In this document: piece after piece, positions 8,440 through 17,733 of the stretch
How the letters are laid out: every line of letters begins with the position of its first letter
Position numbering within the stretch: position 1 is the stretch's first letter
Origin: Puniceicoccaceae bacterium
GTDB lineage: Bacteria > Verrucomicrobiota > Verrucomicrobiia > Opitutales > Coraliomargaritaceae
DNA length: 64,000 nucleotides
Direction of reading: 5' to 3'
Assembly: GCA_002729725.1 (NCBI GenBank)
Contig: PBYS01000035.1
Span: 24,688 to 88,687, forward strand
Made by a program: the position numbers and the translations under genes
The notes under the pieces: generated by a model
Databases searched by the model: none
Told to the model about the DNA's origin: nothing
What the model saw: only the letters and a program-made list of their open reading frames with translations

Positions 8440-11400
8440 TTACATCTCATATAAATAAGCTCCGCTCACCATCCCCATGAAACCCATCTTAAAGACGAGT
8501 TCATCGACCATCATCTCAGTTTGATTGGTTTGATAGCCGAGCAAATCATATTCTTTTTCAAGGCTCAGACTTCTGTTCTTTGCATTATCAACCATATTAT
8601 TATAGACGCTTTCATCGGCGGCCATCTCACCAATCATAATCGCCCGTGAAATGCCCACTGCGACTCCAAAGCCTACGCCGGCAGAAGCTCCAGCAGTCGC
8701 GCCAGTATACGCTGCTGTTATAGCAGCTTGTCCGGTATAATGCACAAAAATATGCCCGAGCGCTGAAGTCGCTGCGGCGGCCGTCACCCCACCAACAGCC
8801 GCACCACCCGCGACACCGACTAGCGCCCCGCCCATTCCGATTCGTTCACCAACGAATAAATTAACTTTATCTTCAAGCACTTCAGCAATGGAAGCTTCCA
8901 TAATTGACTTATATGGAACATCGCCAGCGAAGAGTGTATTCGCCATTTCAGCCCCAGAAGCACCAGCCCCCAGAACAAGCTTACGAGCCGCAATCGAATC
9001 TTGAGATTGAACAAAATCATTCTCCGATTCCAATGCCACAAGCGCCTCTCGCAGCACGCTCATCGCAGCTTGTAAACTCACAGTCGTACCTGAATCGATA
9101 TCCTCTTTAACCTGATCGAAGGAAGCCTGCAGCTCAGCATCATTAATTTGGCCACTGATAAAAAATTCGGATAAAACATTCACCGTTTGCTGAAGGCCGG
9201 TGCCATCGTTCTCATCAAAAATAGCTTCCGCATTAAGCTCCTCAAGCCGATTCATTTCCTCTAGGATAGCCGCCGCAGTCAAACGATTCGTTTTTAGTAT
9301 TTCATTTCTCCATACTAATTCTTGAGAATCGACTGAATTACGGTTTTCCCAGGCATCCATTTTCTCTTCCATTTTATCTGCCAACGACTCCTTAGTCTCA
9401 TCAATATATGACTCCAAATCGGATTTGAATGCTTTTGCAGCATCTGTTCTAGCTTCGGCCTCTCCAGTCATCAAAGCTTTTGAATAACGCTCCATCATGA
9501 GGATCAACAACTCTTGTTTTTGAGGATTCGTACTTAAATCTGAATAATAGATCTCTACATATTGATCTAGTGGCAGATTAATCTCACCTACCATTTTTTG
9601 TGCTTCTCTTCTAAAAAACTCATAGTCGATGTCTACAAACCCATCGGGAGACCATTTAAGAACTTCAAAGATAACAGGCAAGGATTCACGCGTCAGTCCA
9701 AGCGGTGGTACATAATGAATCGTCAGATCCCCAGATGTCGCACTAGGATCATAGAATTGTTCCCGAAGCGATTCGATCAGTTCCTTCTGCTCCATAGCAG
9801 AAACCACTGCTGGATCAGGCTGGATCGTCAGCAAGCCCATATCCACATCAGTCACCACATATTTATCATTCCACATATAGGCTGGGCGAATCGAGAACAA
9901 CTGGTCTTTAAGATAGGCGGGCGTATCATCCTCTTCTCTCTCAGTGTAGTAATGGATGCTATCCGATATAAACACCTCACGACTTGTCACCGTCACGCTA
10001 TCTATGTTTGTAATTTCGATAATCTCAGAACCATCGCTGGGCTCACTCAGTCCATCCTCAATATCGATAATGATTCCTACGTAAGTGTCGTCGGGGACAT
10101 CCACATCCACACTGCCCCCAGTAGACGTATCTGGCGAAGTCGGCGTCGCGCCTCCAGAGCTTTCGTAGGTGTATGCTTCTAAGAAAGCCTCATCACTCAA
10201 AGAAGGAGCGGCCGGCACCTCACTCAATAGCACTTCTGACTCAACTCGCTCAGGCACCCCCACAGGAATTAATTCATACCCGAACTCAGGAAACAGATCC
10301 TCGATGGAGAGACCTTGATGATGCAGTCCCAAGTTTAAAACGGAAGCGGTGAAGGCATCCAATTCGTGGTTTCGAACTCCAACGAGATCATCGACGACAA
10401 CTGTCACTGGGCGTGGAACGACACCAAAGGTGCCCGGTGTATTGTAGACATAGTAATTACGGATCGCTTCATCACTCAAAATAGCTTCGGTGGTATAGCC
10501 CCCTGGCAGAATCGATTCCGCATAGCCACCCACTTCCTCGATCAGTTCTCCGAGGAACTGCGTGCGTTCCCCCTCCGGCACCAATTCGTAGGCGTATGTA
10601 AAGCCATGGTGCTTCCCTTTAGTGTACAGGGTATACAACGTATCTAGAACGATGTCATCAATCGTGTGGAAAGAAGCCAAACCATCCAACCCAGCAGCTA
10701 AATAATCCACACCGCCGAAATCATCACCATAGACCATGCCATCATTCTTAGGCTTTAAGGCGAGCATGCGTGGCGTAATCTGTAATATTCCTACGTCGAC
10801 TCCCAGCAATTGATAGTTCGAATTGATTAATTCACCACCCACCAGATAGGTGCCGACATCACTCTGCACATTGGTGGGATCAAGCACGTTAAAGACCTCG
10901 GAAAGTGGATCCACCAAGGAATACCCACCAGTGAGTAATACAGTATGCCCGGGATCAAGCGTTTCTCCATACACACGGCTTCGGTCCAATATATCAAAGT
11001 AGACGGGACGCGGCGTAATGGTCACCGAACCGGCGACCGAGCCCACTTGATAATTGGAATTACCCAAAGATACATTCAATGGATAGCTGCCTACATCACT
11101 TGCTCCGCCAGCATCCACGGAGACTTGAAGATCGGCAAGCGTATCCGTTAGCTTGAGACCATCAGAATAATTAGCCACCACCTGGGCATCTGCATCCTCA
11201 CCATACATGAATGAGAAATCAGTCGAATTAAAATTAACCACCGCAGGAGTGACAGTCAGTGTGCCGGGAACACGTGTGATGTTGTAATTCGAGTTCGCCC
11301 CACCAAAGAGGTTGATCCCGTATTCCATCACATTGGAACTCTGTGTTGCTGGGGTCTCGATACTCAAACCTGCAATCACCGACGCGTCATCAAACGAAGC

Positions 11401-14400
11401 CAAGCCATCAAATTGAGCTGTCAAAGTGGGATTCGCGTCGCCGTATTCGCGGGTAAAACTATCCACGGTAATGGTTAAATCACGGGGCGTAATCTCCACT
11501 GTCCCCGGCTGAATGGCACCGGGTGCTAAGGCATAATTCACAGAGCTAGCAACAAAGCTCACTGAATGGTTGCCCACCTCGGCCTGCTCACTCGGAGCCG
11601 ATGTGATGGCGAAGTTAATTTGCTCTGCTGCAGTATCGCCATTCTTCAGGCCATTTGCAAGCAGGGTAAACGCGGGATTGTCATCACCATACCTGCGACT
11701 CACAAAATTGGTCGTCACATAATTAATCACGGCTTTACTGATGCTTAATAAACCATTTTGAAATGTGAGTGTATAGTTCCCATTCGAGGTGCCTGATGGC
11801 ACGATCGCATAGTGCCCCACATTAGATCCAAGCTCTGCCCAGGTCTCGATCGTCAAATCACCCACCACATCTGCCAGGGTATCTGACAATTTCAGGCCCG
11901 TTGAGTTCGCACTAAAACTAGGATTCGCATCGCCATACACTCGACTCGCATCTTCGGCCTCAATGGTGAGCGGAGCAGGGGTCACGCTCAATGTGCCGGG
12001 TTGATACGTAATCGAAAAATTATCATTATCGATGGCATCTGGGATCATCGAATAATCGCCGACATTCGAACTCTCGCTGGCGGAAGTGCTGTAAGTGGCA
12101 TTGTTCGTCACTAGGTTGCGATTGTATCCATTGAGATTACTGAACTGCACCAACTGCGGCACATTGGATTCCCCATATTCGCGACTGGTATCGCTCACCG
12201 AAGCGGTGATTGCTCGTGGATTCACACTCAAAGTGCCCGACTCAAATGTAATCGCATAGTTCGGGTCGAACGCCCCACTGGGTGTGATCGTATAATCCCC
12301 GACATCAGCCGTCGGCGATCCGTGATCGTCGGCGTAAATAAGTCCCGTCAGCAAAGCACTGCCATCATCAAAACTGGCCAAGTTCTCAAAGCTGGCTGTA
12401 TAGCTTGGCTCTTCATCCAGATAATCGATTTCAAAATCATTCGCACGTATGGTCAATAAACGGGGATCAATAGTCAGTGTCCCATTACGATAGGTCACAG
12501 AGTAATCATTCAGCGTCGCCGCGCCAGAGGGGACAATATCGTAGGTGCCGGCAGGCGATTGCAAATCAGCAGAGGTGGTAAAGTCGACAGAGAAACCATC
12601 GAAAATGGATACATCGTCCCCGCTGGCGAAGCCTGAATAGTTGGCAGTGAACTCCGGATTCGCATCGCCATAATAACGCGAAAAATCATCGGCAGTCACA
12701 AACAGAATATAATCATCCACGACCGTCAAGGTGCCCGTCTCAAACTCAATCGCATAGTTAAAGTCCGAGAGGCTGATAGACCCTGGAACTATCGAGATCT
12801 CATAGTCCCCCGGAGCCGAATTCGTCTGAGCGAGCGTCGATAACAAGGGAGCCCCCGAAAAGGCCTGCGCCGCGGTATCGCCACCGACTAGACCGCTTAG
12901 CGTGTAGCTCAATGTCGGATTAGCCGAATTCTCTGTGCGGCTCAAATCGCTGGCCGCAAAAGTTAAAGTGGGTGCCAAACTATATAGGAAGCGACTGCCC
13001 GACTGAGTGATACTGCTAGGCGCATTGTCGGCGTAGCTCTGATCGTAAACGGGTAAGCCTGTGAGTCCACCTTTCGTCGTATTGGCGGGATCGTCGGAGT
13101 AAATCAGGTAACGCCCGTTCAGACTGTCGCCAACCGCAGTCGCTCCGGCGAGATTTAGAAATGAACCGCTCTGTGATGCCAGAACAATGTTACTATTGTC
13201 GCCCCCCGCGATTTGAGTGCCTGCCGCTAAAGTCAAATCACCCTCCGTGACAATTGAGATCTGACTACCAAATCCAAAGTTGGAAAAATCCCCGTCAACC
13301 ACCAGACCTCCGTCGCCATCAATTAAGAAGAAGTCGCCGAAGAAGCTCCCACCGGTCTCGCTTGTCGTGAGTGTGCCAATAGCATTGCTCGGGTGATCGA
13401 ATGTGACCTCTCCTTGGACCCCCTCACCTTGCGTCGAAAGGTCCAGCGTATCCACATCAACAATACCATCAAATTGCAGATCCCCCATTGAGCGGGAATC
13501 TAGCGGCGGTGCATTGCCCGCACCGACAGGAAAGGCATCCAAATTCTGAGCAATCAACAAGCTCTGCGCCGTCAATCGAGCTGCTGGATTAAGGTAGATC
13601 GACGGAGTTCCTGCTGGCCCAAAGGTCGCCGCGGTTCCTGGTAGCAATTCGACCTGACCATTGGCACCGCTCAAGTCGGCGCTAATTTCAATATAATTGC
13701 CCGCCTTCAAAGTCAACGTGGTCGCGGCGGACCAAGTCACCGGCGCGTTCACGATAATTTCACCCAAAGCGCCCGAGCCCAGGTCTCCGTAGTTGGATGC
13801 GTTGACCGTCACATTCGCTGTGCTCAAATTGCTCTCAAGCACTGCGTTATTAAATACTCCGTTCGCCGTATCATCGGTGGCCGTGCTAATGATCGCCTGT
13901 CCAGGATCGAGTAATAAGTGACCTGTGACTCCCGAGGCTGCCCGCAGATCGGCTTGTCCGTAGTAATTCAGAATCTGCTTCCCCGAAACTTCCACAAAGG
14001 CACCGTCGCCCCCCGATGCACCGCCCTGGCCATCAATATTGCCGTGAAAATCAGTCTGCACGTCCGACCATACAATCACGCGCCCTGCATCCGCATCTCC
14101 TTGCGCGGAAACATCGAGCTGTCCCGTCTCCGTCACAAACACATTTGCGGCATTGGCCACTGCGGGATCACTTCCTTGATACTCGCCACCGAGCAAAATT
14201 TCACCGCCGCTGCCGTCCGCATTCTGAGCGGACAGCTGACCTGACAGCTGCAAATCGCCCCCATCGGCGGTCAATAGCACGCGACCATCCTTCTGGGTCA
14301 CTCCGGTGGCACGAATCGTCCCCGACTGGTTGATGGCTAAATCGTAGACCGATCCGCCCGCCGCTTGAATCTCGGCTTGAGCGGCTTCGATCAAACCAGA

Positions 14401-15105
14401 GTTGTCCACCCCAATGCCAGCAACCGTATCCGACAATGAAGTCTCAATCACCAGACGCTGATCCGCATCCGGCTGAAGTAGAATCTTTTGCCCCGCCCCC
14501 AATGCCACGGTCCCTTCAGCAGCTTCTAACTCGCCCGCATTTTCGACAACCTGAGCCACTAAAATGATGTCTCCATTCGATGCCGTGATTTCACCCAAAT
14601 CGACAATCCCGGCATCGGACTCGCCTTCAAATTGTAGGCTTCCTCCGTTCAAAAAATCTGCATCGGCGATATCTAAAGTGGATGCGATAAATTCAGCCGT
14701 GTTGATACGAGCCCCCGGCCCCACCAGCACTCCGTTTGGATTCACCACATACACGCGGCCGTTGGCATTCAATTGCCCCAGCAAGTCCGAGGGCTTCGCT
14801 CCCGTCACGCGATTCAGCAAGGCCGCATCCACATTGAGCTGCTGGATATCGACCCACTCGCCTGCACCGATGGAAAAGTCCTCCCAATTAATCACGCCCA
14901 TTTGGCTGAGTTGCTGGATCTGCATACGGCCCGCCTGCGTGCTAAGGTCGATCTGCCCATGCGTGACCTGTGGGTTCTGCGGTAAAGCTAGCAGCGCACT
15001 GGGCCCGAAAAACATCCAGAGGGCACAATACCCCGCCAAAAGCCTTCTAATTAAATCCACCGGCTTCTCACTCTTTAAACGCTTCGTGCCCCAAAATCCA
15101 CTCAT
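8440..15105 (-). CDS. TpsA giant exoprotein: TPS/haemagglutination-activity domain, MBG repeats, unusual C-terminus
   Basis: 2221 residues from the ATG at 15105 (a TTG at 15138 would add 11 residues; MSGFWGTKRLKSEK is the natural signal-peptide start). An extended signal peptide ends near LLALPQ. Then comes a TPS secretion domain of about 250 residues containing the NPNGVLVGPGARINTAEF motif, and a beta-helix region. From about nt 12975 to 9815 there are roughly eleven MBG/YDG-type repeats of about 80 residues (recurring D.SR.YGDANP...F.GL...D and G.LTI.PR). The last 450 residues are different: acidic alpha-helical segments, then a Gly/Ala-rich hydrophobic stretch (about nt 8850-8640: GGALVGVAGGAAVGG, GATAGASAGVGFGVAVGIS) and a short tail. 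Export by the TpsB encoded downstream is expected. The repeats suggest a fibrous surface adhesin; the tail function is unknown. Confidence 0.9.
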   Translation of the reverse strand: MSGFWGTKRLKSEKPVDLIRRLLAGYCALWMFFGPSALLALPQNPQVTHGQIDLSTQAGRMQIQQLSQMGVINWEDFSIGAGEWVDIQQLNVDAALLNRVTGAKPSDLLGQLNANGRVYVVNPNGVLVGPGARINTAEFIASTLDIADADFLNGGSLQFEGESDAGIVDLGEITASNGDIILVAQVVENAGELEAAEGTVALGAGQKILLQPDADQRLVIETSLSDTVAGIGVDNSGLIEAAQAEIQAAGGSVYDLAINQSGTIRATGVTQKDGRVLLTADGGDLQLSGQLSAQNADGSGGEILLGGEYQGSDPAVANAANVFVTETGQLDVSAQGDADAGRVIVWSDVQTDFHGNIDGQGGASGGDGAFVEVSGKQILNYYGQADLRAASGVTGHLLLDPGQAIISTATDDTANGVFNNAVLESNLSTANVTVNASNYGDLGSGALGEIIVNAPVTWSAATTLTLKAGNYIEISADLSGANGQVELLPGTAATFGPAGTPSIYLNPAARLTAQSLLIAQNLDAFPVGAGNAPPLDSRSMGDLQFDGIVDVDTLDLSTQGEGVQGEVTFDHPSNAIGTLTTSETGGSFFGDFFLIDGDGGLVVDGDFSNFGFGSQISIVTEGDLTLAAGTQIAGGDNSNIVLASQSGSFLNLAGATAVGDSLNGRYLIYSDDPANTTKGGLTGLPVYDQSYADNAPSSITQSGSRFLYSLAPTLTFAASDLSRTENSANPTLSYTLSGLVGGDTAAQAFSGAPLLSTLAQTNSAPGDYEISIVPGSISLSDFNYAIEFETGTLTVVDDYILFVTADDFSRYYGDANPEFTANYSGFASGDDVSIFDGFSVDFTTSADLQSPAGTYDIVPSGAATLNDYSVTYRNGTLTIDPRLLTIRANDFEIDYLDEEPSYTASFENLASFDDGSALLTGLIYADDHGSPTADVGDYTITPSGAFDPNYAITFESGTLSVNPRAITASVSDTSREYGESNVPQLVQFSNLNGYNRNLVTNNATYSTSASESSNVGDYSMIPDAIDNDNFSITYQPGTLSVTPAPLTIEAEDASRVYGDANPSFSANSTGLKLSDTLADVVGDLTIETWAELGSNVGHYAIVPSGTSNGNYTLTFQNGLLSISKAVINYVTTNFVSRRYGDDNPAFTLLANGLKNGDTAAEQINFAITSAPSEQAEVGNHSVSFVASSVNYALAPGAIQPGTVEITPRDLTITVDSFTREYGDANPTLTAQFDGLASFDDASVIAGLSIETPATQSSNVMEYGINLFGGANSNYNITRVPGTLTVTPAVVNFNSTDFSFMYGEDADAQVVANYSDGLKLTDTLADLQVSVDAGGASDVGSYPLNVSLGNSNYQVGSVAGSVTITPRPVYFDILDRSRVYGETLDPGHTVLLTGGYSLVDPLSEVFNVLDPTNVQSDVGTYLVGGELINSNYQLLGVDVGILQITPRMLALKPKNDGMVYGDDFGGVDYLAAGLDGLASFHTIDDIVLDTLYTLYTKGKHHGFTYAYELVPEGERTQFLGELIEEVGGYAESILPGGYTTEAILSDEAIRNYYVYNTPGTFGVVPRPVTVVVDDLVGVRNHELDAFTASVLNLGLHHQGLSIEDLFPEFGYELIPVGVPERVESEVLLSEVPAAPSLSDEAFLEAYTYESSGGATPTSPDTSTGGSVDVDVPDDTYVGIIIDIEDGLSEPSDGSEIIEITNIDSVTVTSREVFISDSIHYYTEREEDDTPAYLKDQLFSIRPAYMWNDKYVVTDVDMGLLTIQPDPAVVSAMEQKELIESLREQFYDPSATSGDLTIHYVPPLGLTRESLPVIFEVLKWSPDGFVDIDYEFFRREAQKMVGEINLPLDQYVEIYYSDLSTNPQKQELLILMMERYSKALMTGEAEARTDAAKAFKSDLESYIDETKESLADKMEEKMDAWENRNSVDSQELVWRNEILKTNRLTAAAILEEMNRLEELNAEAIFDENDGTGLQQTVNVLSEFFISGQINDAELQASFDQVKEDIDSGTTVSLQAAMSVLREALVALESENDFVQSQDSIAARKLVLGAGASGAEMANTLFAGDVPYKSIMEASIAEVLEDKVNLFVGERIGMGGALVGVAGGAAVGGVTAAAATSALGHIFVHYTGQAAITAAYTGATAGASAGVGFGVAVGISRAIMIGEMAADESVYNNMVDNAKNRSLSLEKEYDLLGYQTNQTEMMVDELVFKMGFMGMVSGAYLYEM

Positions 15106-15149
15106 GCGAGCAGTATCCAACAAATTCCATCGAAGCAAAACCGCTTAAA

Positions 15150-15168
15150 TTGAGTAGTGACTACTCAA
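15150..15168. promoter_or_regulatory. Perfect palindrome in the tpsA/response-regulator divergent promoter region
   Basis: TTGAGTAGTGACTACTCAA is an exact 9+1+9 inverted repeat. It lies 45 bases upstream of the tpsA ATG and 70 bases upstream of the divergent NarL-type regulator gene. Two 9-base arms with a 1-base centre fit the size of a site for a dimeric LuxR/NarL-type helix-turn-helix. Binding by the neighbouring regulator is inferred only. Confidence 0.6.
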
Positions 15169-15238
15169 AATGAATACGTAAAGACATTGCAGAGACTACA
15201 GGAATAGCCACAGAATACGCACTCACACGCCTAGAAAT

Positions 15239-15877
15239 ATGAAACGCTATTCGACCGTCATCATTGAAGACCAACGCATGTTTAGAGATCTCATGCGCAC
15301 ATTAGTCAATAGCTCGGAGCATTTCGAAGTCATCGCAACAGCCAACAATGCAGGCCAAGGTTGGGAGAGTTGCCGCGAACACCAACCCGATGTAGCGCTG
15401 ATCGACATCGAACTCCCGGACCACTCCGGAATCGATCTCGGTATACGTTTGCAATCACTCCCACAGCCGCCTGCACTCGTCGCCGTGTCCTCGATGGTCG
15501 ACCCTGTCACAACGACGCGTGTATTTGATTCTGGATTCAGTGGTTATGTAGAAAAAAACCAACCGCCCGACATCGTACTCGACGCGCTGCATGCAGCTGC
15601 CGAAGGCGGACTCTATTTCACACAATTAGTTCGCGAAAACCGAAGACGAATTTTTAACGACGTCAACGCGATCAACAAAATCCTAAGCCAACGGGAACAA
15701 AGAATCGTCAGTCAAATTTGCCGAGGTCAAAAAAACAAGGAGATCGCACACTCCTTGAAACTCAGTGTTCGCACGGTCGAAAACCACCGCTATCGAATCA
15801 TGCGCAAGCTCATGCTCGACAGCAGTGAGGACTTACTTGAGTTTGGGCAACGGCTCGGGTTGCATCATATTGAGTGA
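15239..15877 (+). CDS. NarL/FixJ-family response regulator
   Basis: 212 residues. The N-terminal receiver domain shows the acidic pair E10-D11, the phosphorylatable D56 in ALIDIELPD, the switch Ser near 84 and K106 in YVEKNQ. The C-terminal LuxR-type helix-turn-helix starts near 145 (LSQREQRIVSQICRGQKNKEIAHSLKLSVRTVENHRYRIMRKL), with all usual core residues. It should bind DNA as a phosphorylation-controlled dimer. It is the first gene of a plus-strand unit, overlapping the histidine kinase gene by four bases (GTGA), and is divergent from tpsA with a palindrome between them. That context makes tpsA/tpsB its most likely target. The receiver appears intact although its partner kinase is broken. 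Confidence 0.93.
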   Translation: MKRYSTVIIEDQRMFRDLMRTLVNSSEHFEVIATANNAGQGWESCREHQPDVALIDIELPDHSGIDLGIRLQSLPQPPALVAVSSMVDPVTTTRVFDSGFSGYVEKNQPPDIVLDALHAAAEGGLYFTQLVRENRRRIFNDVNAINKILSQREQRIVSQICRGQKNKEIAHSLKLSVRTVENHRYRIMRKLMLDSSEDLLEFGQRLGLHHIE

Positions 15878-17628
15878 GCGATCGCATGACCGGGCCAAAG
15901 AAAAAATCAAATTTCCACAGCGACTACTCCATAGTCTTTTGGATACTCGCGTCACTGGCCATCGCATGGGGCATACTCGGCTTTTATGGTAAGCCACGGG
16001 ATAGTCACAGCGCCTTTCCAATCAGCGAAGGTGACTCACTCGGCATTTACCTTCCGCAGCGCCCGATGACCTTCGAAGCTGTCTTAGCGGCAACCCAAGA
16101 AGGCGGCAACTTTACCCCATTTGACAACAGCTCACGGGCGATCACTGGCAACGACCAAGTCCATGTATGGATTCGCATCCCCTTAGAGAACACATCCGAA
16201 TATAGCCAAACAGGTATCATCGAGCTCAAGCACCACTGGACAAGTCTGGCACGTATTTTCATACCGAGCAACGAAGCGACTTACGCGATCTACCAGAACA
16301 GCCCCAGCAATGATCCCAACATACAGCAGACGCCCTACAAAATCCCAGCTTTCCAAATACAGCTTTCGGCAGGCGAATCAAAAGTCATCTACCTAAAACT
16401 GCAAGATGCACACTGGGTCAGTCCAAAGATCTCCTACTGGGACGCACCGATCGAATTTCAAAATACGATTCAATCCAATGAGCGATTCGTCCATATCTAT
16501 ATCGGACTCTTGATTGGATTATTTATTGCCAACCTCGCTGCTTATCTCGCATTTCGCTACAAAGACATCGGCTACTACCTGCTCTACCTCCTGGCTGCCT
16601 TCGTTATCAATCTGTTGAATTTCAACGCCTATAACTCTGGAACTCTCAAGCTAGCGGGTATACATCAAACCGCGCTCACTTCGGACGCGAACTTCTTTCT
16701 CTTTCATGGTTTACTCATACTAACCGCTTGTCTCCACCTGCTGTTTGTGCACGAATTCCTCGGTCGCGGACACCTCCCCCCCCGCATCAACCACACGCTC
16801 AATTGGATTCTAGTTAGCCTATTTGCATTGGCACCGATGGTGATGTTCGGCCCCGGCGTATTGCTCGGCGACCATATTCGACTCCCGGCCATCAGTATCT
16901 GGTTGGGAGTCACCCTCATCGTCTTGGCCCTAGGTATCCACGCCATGCTAAAGGGCATTTCTCAGGCTCGCTATCTGGTTGTGGCCAACTGCTTACTCGC
17001 GATTTTTTCCATTCGCTATTGGTTCGTTACACTTTCTGGAGAAACAATGGAGGCTCGATTGCTGCATTTCTGGCTCTATGCCGCCTGTGTCGAAATGGTC
17101 ATTCTCAGCTATGCGCTGATCGAACGTTTCATGCAAACGCACCAGGAGAAGAAGCAAGCACAGGCCAAACTATTAGAGGAAGCCCGCAGCCATGCCGAAC
17201 TACAAAGCCAGTTCAATAGTAAGCTAACCGAAACTGTCCATAGTCGCACCCACGAATTAGAAGAAAGTAATCAGCAAAAAGAACGATTGATCGAATTCCT
17301 CGCCCACGACATACGCACCCCGCTCAACGCACTCGTCAGTGTCTCCTCGCTACTGGCTCGCTCGCCGGGTGAATTTTCCCAAGAGCGACTGGAAGCCTTT
17401 GCTCAACAAATCGAGGGCAATGCCCGCGGTGTCTCCGAGCTAATGGAAAACCTGCTCAGCTGGGCCACTCTGCGCAACAAGCGAATGCAATTCCATAAAC
17501 AGGAATACCTCGTCAACGACCTGATACTGGAAGCAAGTCGCCAGCATTCGTCGCCAGCAAGCGATCACTTCAACGCGCGGCTTAGATGGCGAATACGGTG
17601 TCGGACTTGGCTTTGGGATCTGCTTTGA
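15874..17628 (+). CDS. 7TM-DISM sensor histidine kinase, frameshifted and missing the ATP-binding core
   Basis: 584 residues from a GTG overlapping the regulator stop (ATG at 15886 is an alternative). Order: an N-terminal membrane segment (WILASLAIAWGILGF), a 7TMR-DISMED2-type periplasmic beta domain (about 45-200), seven membrane helices of 7TMR-DISM type (about 210-420), a coiled-coil linker, and a HisKA domain with phospho-acceptor H478 in FLAHDIRTPLNALVS. Just after the second HisKA helix the frame runs into unrelated sequence (HFNARLRWRIRCRTWLWDLL) and stops. The ATPase N-box and G1 box are absent; only the G2-box tail survives in another frame at 17572-17728. As it stands the protein could not autophosphorylate by the normal mechanism. 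Confidence 0.85.
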   Translation: MSDRMTGPKKKSNFHSDYSIVFWILASLAIAWGILGFYGKPRDSHSAFPISEGDSLGIYLPQRPMTFEAVLAATQEGGNFTPFDNSSRAITGNDQVHVWIRIPLENTSEYSQTGIIELKHHWTSLARIFIPSNEATYAIYQNSPSNDPNIQQTPYKIPAFQIQLSAGESKVIYLKLQDAHWVSPKISYWDAPIEFQNTIQSNERFVHIYIGLLIGLFIANLAAYLAFRYKDIGYYLLYLLAAFVINLLNFNAYNSGTLKLAGIHQTALTSDANFFLFHGLLILTACLHLLFVHEFLGRGHLPPRINHTLNWILVSLFALAPMVMFGPGVLLGDHIRLPAISIWLGVTLIVLALGIHAMLKGISQARYLVVANCLLAIFSIRYWFVTLSGETMEARLLHFWLYAACVEMVILSYALIERFMQTHQEKKQAQAKLLEEARSHAELQSQFNSKLTETVHSRTHELEESNQQKERLIEFLAHDIRTPLNALVSVSSLLARSPGEFSQERLEAFAQQIEGNARGVSELMENLLSWATLRNKRMQFHKQEYLVNDLILEASRQHSSPASDHFNARLRWRIRCRTWLWDLL

Positions 17629-17728
17629 ATTACTCAGCGAGCATCAAAGCCAACTCAAAGTAGACAGCGCCCCACAGCAAGGCTCTCGTTTCTACTTCTC
17701 ACTCACGAGCTCGGAGCTGGATTCATAA
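17572..17728 (+). pseudogene. Detached 3' end of the histidine kinase HATPase domain
   Basis: Read in the frame ending TAA at 17726-17728, the sequence is STRGLDGEYGVGLGFGICFE followed by LLSEHQSQLKVDSAPQQGSRFYFSLTSSE, the unmistakable F/G2-box end of a HATPase_c domain. It overlaps the 3' end of the preceding kinase reading frame but in a different frame. The sequence between HisKA and this point (by comparison with ordinary kinases some 60-90 residues, with the N and G1 boxes) has been removed by a deletion that also shifted the frame. The next gene starts 6 bases after this stop, so it marks the original gene end. Confidence 0.88.
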
Positions 17729-17733
17729 TCAAC

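Noticed and set aside
8410..8440. Contact-dependent inhibition (CdiA/CdiI) system
   Set aside because: No CDI junction motif recognised and no small immunity gene between tpsA and tpsB; only the TpsA C-terminal oddity remains.
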